A stretch of 64,000 nucleotides of DNA from assembly GCA_005281725.1 (NCBI GenBank), contig SSBO01000012.1:22979942-23043941 (forward strand), read 5' to 3'. Shown here piece after piece: positions 62,490 through 64,000 of this stretch (its first letter is position 1; each line of letters starts with the position of its first letter). Below the pieces are notes generated by a model, which did no database searches, had not been told where the DNA came from, and saw only the letters and a program-made list of their open reading frames with translations. Origin of the DNA: Wuchereria bancrofti (lineage: Eukaryota; Nematoda; Chromadorea; Rhabditida; Onchocercidae). A program made the translations under genes and the position numbers.

Positions 62490-63790
62490 AAATTTTTAAT
62501 TTTAATAATAATAAAAAATTTTTGTTAGATATAAAAGAATACAATAGTTTATAATAAATTAGGTTAAAAAAAAATATAATAAAATTACTTATTATTATTA
62601 ATCATTATTGAAATAAACACGTAATAAAAATTAGCACTTAATAAAAATGTAGTGAAGAAAATTTTTAAATTTAATTTAAAATCAGAATACAATGATTTTA
62701 TTATCAGAATACAGCGATTTATAATAAATAAGGTTAATTAGAATATAATAATAAAATTACTTACTATTAATGATTATTGAAATAAACAACCTTTAACTTT
62801 AGCACTTGATAAAAATTTGACGAAGAAAATTTTTAATTTAAAATCAGAATGTTTAATTTAAAATCGGAACACAACGATTTTATTATCAGAATACAACGAT
62901 TGATAATGAATTAGGTTAATTAGAATATAATAATAAAATTACTTATTATTATTAATCATTATTCAAATAAACACTTAATAAAAATTAGCACTTAATAAAA
63001 ATGTAGCGAAGATAATTTTCAAATTTAATTTAAAATCAGAATACAACGATTTTATTGTCTGAACACAACGATTGATAATAAATTAGGTTAATTAGAATAT
63101 AATAATAAAATTACTTATTATTATTATTAATCATTATTGAAATAAACAACCTTTAACTTTAGCACTTAATAAAAATGTAGTGAAGATAATTTTCAAATTT
63201 AATTTAAAATCAGAATACAACGATTTTATTATCAGAATACAACGATTGATAATAAATTAGGTTAATTAAATATAATAATAAAATTATTTATTACCATTAA
63301 TCATTATTGAAATAAACACATAATAAAAATTAGCACTTAGTAAAAACGTAGCGAAGATAATTTTTAAATTTAATTTAAAGTTAAATGTATAATTGAAAGT
63401 AATTTTAAATAATTTAGTGTAAAATTTGTATAATATATTTAAAAAAAATAAATTAATTCAAAAATTTGCAAATTAGTCTTTTGTAATTTATTTTTGTTAG
63501 ATATAAAAGAATACAATAGTTTATAATAAGTTAGGTTAATTAAACATAGCAATAAAATTATTTATTATTATTAATCATTACTGAAATAAACAACCTTTAA
63601 CTTTAGCACTTAATAAAAATGTAGCGAAGAAAATTTTTAAATTTAATTTAAAATTAAATATGTAATTGTGAGTGATTTTTTTCGAATAATTTGTATGATA
63701 TATTTAAAAAAAAAAATAAATTAATTCAAATATGTAGCAAATTAGTCTTTTGTAATTTATTTTTGTTAGATATAAACAATTTTACTGATA
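62490..63790. repeat. ~180-250-bp complex tandem repeat, about 6 copies (RIM intron 3)
   Basis: Repeated elements GATATAAAAGAATACAATAG, TAAATTAGGTTAATTAGA, TTAGCACTTAATAAAAATG and TTTAATTTAAAATCAGAATA recur in the same order from just after the exon-3 donor almost to the end of the window. The intron is not closed within the window, and no further RIM exon was recognised before position 64000. Confidence 0.9.
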
Positions 63791-64000
63791 ACAAAAATGA
63801 TATTTCTTTTAATGATTGTAAATAGAAATGATTAAAAGTGTTAATAGTTAATAAACATTTTGTTTGAATTTATCATTTATTAAATTTAATCATTGAGCGT
63901 AAATGTTTGCTTCCTTTCTTTTCATAAAATATTAAAAAATAAACTTCAAAAATTTAATGATAAGTAATTCATAAAATATTAAAAAATAAACTTCTAGAAA

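Noticed and set aside
1..64000. Transposons, viral insertions, rRNA or tRNA genes
   Set aside because: No transposase, reverse transcriptase or integrase frame, no long terminal repeats and no tRNA- or rRNA-like block were recognised. tRNA detection by eye is limited, so a covariance-model search could still find one.

Overview
The window is nuclear DNA of a nematode. It holds a cuticle collagen, a nematode-type DUF148 (SXP/RAL-2-like) protein and an UNC-10/RIM orthologue. The non-coding DNA is extremely AT-rich, introns are numerous, and splice acceptors are of the nematode TTTYAG type. A chromadorean nematode is secure. A clade III (spirurid/filarial-like) origin is my inference from base composition, intron density and the SXP/RAL-2-like gene, and is not proven.

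All five recognisable protein genes lie on the + strand. (1) 6774-16655: a nine-exon stomatin/MEC-2/UNC-1-family membrane-hairpin protein (341 aa). (2) 19571-29184: mitochondrial sulfite oxidase in twelve exons (566 aa), with a targeting peptide, a membrane segment, a cytochrome b5 domain, a molybdenum-cofactor domain and a dimerisation domain. (3) 40542-42131: a two-exon cuticle collagen (301 aa). (4) 44461-45845: a two-exon DUF148 protein (158 aa, N-terminus uncertain). (5) 59580 to beyond the right edge: the first three coding exons of RIM/UNC-10, covering the N-terminal Rab-effector zinc finger. I assembled the exon models by hand from reading frame, splice phase and family similarity; all internal phases agree. 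The genes have unrelated functions (membrane and channel scaffolding, sulfur detoxification, cuticle, secreted nematode protein, synaptic active zone). Nothing suggests an operon.

Long gene-poor stretches (1-6773, 29185-40541, 45846-59579) hold AT-rich sequence, homopolymers, microsatellites, tandem arrays and a few clean hairpins. I found no rRNA, tRNA, CRISPR or complete transposon.

The most striking property is that most long introns contain tandem arrays, and several arrays carry splice-site-like sequence in every unit. In the stomatin gene the last 3' splice site is repeated eight times. In sulfite oxidase the start of the last exon, together with its acceptor, is triplicated in frame. 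One sulfite oxidase intron array begins exactly at the 5' splice site. Another stomatin intron holds degenerate copies of the nematode telomere repeat. Three single-N positions are each flanked by long near-identical direct duplications and look like assembly joins, so copy numbers there should not be trusted.
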